Origin: Chitinophagia bacterium
GTDB lineage: Bacteria > Bacteroidota > Bacteroidia > Chitinophagales > Chitinophagaceae
Direction of reading: 5' to 3'
Length of the DNA: 5,870 bases
Assembly: GCA_010027295.1 (NCBI GenBank)
Contig: RGVM01000188.1
Span: forward strand, 1 to 5,870
Shown in pieces: positions 5,122 through 5,870 of the stretch (the stretch's first letter is position 1; the number at the start of each line of letters is the position of its first letter). Below the pieces are notes generated by a model. The model did not search any database and was not told the origin of the DNA. It saw only the letters and a program-made list of their open reading frames with translations. Both the position numbers and the translations under genes were made by a program.

Positions 5122-5870
5122 TCACTTGTTATTGCTCATGTATCGATTGAACTGTTTCTCGTCCATCGCACCGCCGGTGACGTCGGACGGCCTCCCGTTC
5201 TTCACCGTGAAGTAGAAGGGGACGAAGTTGACGCCGTACTGGGAGAAGGCGGCGGGGTTCTTGCCCACATCGACCATGACCACGTCGTAGCCCGCAAGCG
5301 AGCCCTGTGTAGCGGGTGACTGGATGGTGTTGGCCATCGTCTGGCAGGAGCCGCAGTCGGGGTCCATGAAGACCACCAGCGTGGGCTTGCCGGAGGACAC
5401 GACCGACTTGACATCTGCCAGTCCCACTTCGCGGATGTTGGCGGACTTGGCAAGTCCCGCAGAACGGAAGTCGCCGCGCGTGGGGTTGATCACGCGGGGG
5501 TCGGGCTCTGTCAAACCGGTCATGTCTATGTTCTTGTTGCCCGTCCCGCAGATGTTTCCTCCGCCGGGCCTGGGCATGGCGATGAGTCCCTGCTGCTGGC
5601 ATCGGATCCGGGCGGCATCCTGTCGTGCCCGGCTGGAATCGCCCCGGCAGCCGAGCGCCCATATGTCCCCATCGGGGGCGGGCATCGCCACGGTGATGTC
5701 TCCGGCGCAGTTGTTGACGGTGCGGATGAAATTCTCGCACTCGTAGGACTGCCACTGGTTGCGTTCGCAGCGGTTGACGAACGACTGCATGCGGTCGCAG
5801 GCGTTGCCGGTGCCCTCTGTGTCGGGTCCGGGCATGCTCTGGCCCGGCTTCTTGCCGCCGCCGGGGGTGC
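5122..5870 (-). CDS. Cys-rich thioredoxin-fold protein, C-terminal part (5' end beyond window)
   Basis: The frame ends at TGA 5124-5122 and stays open through the right edge. An ATG at 5835 exists, but the frame continues upstream as a Gly/Pro/Lys linker (TPGGGKKPGQS), so the real start and any signal peptide are probably outside. Numbering from Met 5835: residues 13-43 hold four Cys spaced exactly ten apart (C13, C23, C33, C43; Cx9Cx9Cx9C). Next come C63 in IWALGCRG, C79 in RIRCQQQG and C96 in GNICG. After a linker a thioredoxin domain spans about 138-237: strand TLVVFMDPD, active site C161-G-S-C164, strand DVVMVDV, and FVPF with likely cis-Pro206. This is the redox-active pattern of thioredoxin-like oxidoreductases that reduce, form or isomerise disulfides. 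The N-terminal Cys-rich part may be a disulfide-bonded domain of its own. The next gene begins at or 2 bases past its stop, so the two should be made together. Confidence 0.82.
   Translation of the reverse strand, partial: TPGGGKKPGQSMPGPDTEGTGNACDRMQSFVNRCERNQWQSYECENFIRTVNNCAGDITVAMPAPDGDIWALGCRGDSSRARQDAARIRCQQQGLIAMPRPGGGNICGTGNKNIDMTGLTEPDPRVINPTRGDFRSAGLAKSANIREVGLADVKSVVSSGKPTLVVFMDPDCGSCQTMANTIQSPATQGSLAGYDVVMVDVGKNPAAFSQYGVNFVPFYFTVKNGRPSDVTGGAMDEKQFNRYMSNNK

Noticed and set aside
5129..5755. 208-codon minus-strand frame inside the thioredoxin-like gene
   Set aside because: It is Arg/His-rich shadow coding; the overlapping frame contains the CGSC site and cis-Pro.

Overview
The window looks like chromosome of a fairly GC-rich member of the Bacteroidota. 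Three things point that way. The best promoter match is the phylum's -7 box TAnnTTTG (TACCTTTG just upstream of the PHP-domain gene). Start codons are preceded by A-rich or neutral sequence instead of clear Shine-Dalgarno motifs. The protein types (lipoprotein peroxidase with an N-terminal helical extension, secreted PHP-like protein, envelope proteins of unknown family) are typical of the group. I see no rRNA, tRNA, insertion sequence, CRISPR array, integrase or toxin-antitoxin pair. Codon use is uniformly GC-rich at third positions in all six genes, so nothing suggests recent transfer.

Layout, left to right. (1) Positions 1-583, minus strand: N-terminal part of a lipoprotein of the di-heme cytochrome-c peroxidase type, cut by the left edge before its heme motifs. 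(2) A strong intrinsic terminator at 608-639. (3) 656-2077, minus: a lipoprotein with a PhoX/DUF839-like beta-propeller. (4) 2078-2310: an AT-rich divergent control region with a start-proximal hairpin, a spaced inverted repeat and a palindrome. (5) 2311-2595, plus: the only plus-strand gene, a small helical protein of unknown function. (6) 2647-3717, minus: a secreted or membrane-anchored PHP-like metallohydrolase with an altered metal-site pattern. (7) 3718-3859: a 142-base gap holding a good Bacteroidota -7 box. (8) 3860-5119, minus: an envelope protein with strand-rich halves separated by a long coiled coil. (9) 5122-5870, minus: C-terminal part of a Cys-rich thioredoxin-fold protein that runs off the right edge.

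Five of six products carry, or probably carry, an export signal, so this is a cell-envelope neighbourhood. Two transcription units are likely on the minus strand. In the first, thioredoxin-like gene then coiled-coil envelope gene, start and stop overlap or nearly touch, implying coupled translation. In the second, PhoX-like gene then peroxidase gene, a terminator lies between the two, so the peroxidase gene is either a read-through product or uses its own promoter. The PHP gene probably has its own promoter.

No complete new defence or mobile system is visible. The most unusual items are the evenly spaced Cx9Cx9Cx9C stretch fused to a thioredoxin domain, its coupling to a coiled-coil envelope protein with almost no cysteine, the PHP protein that lacks two usual metal-ligand positions, and the small unknown protein with its structured divergent promoter region.
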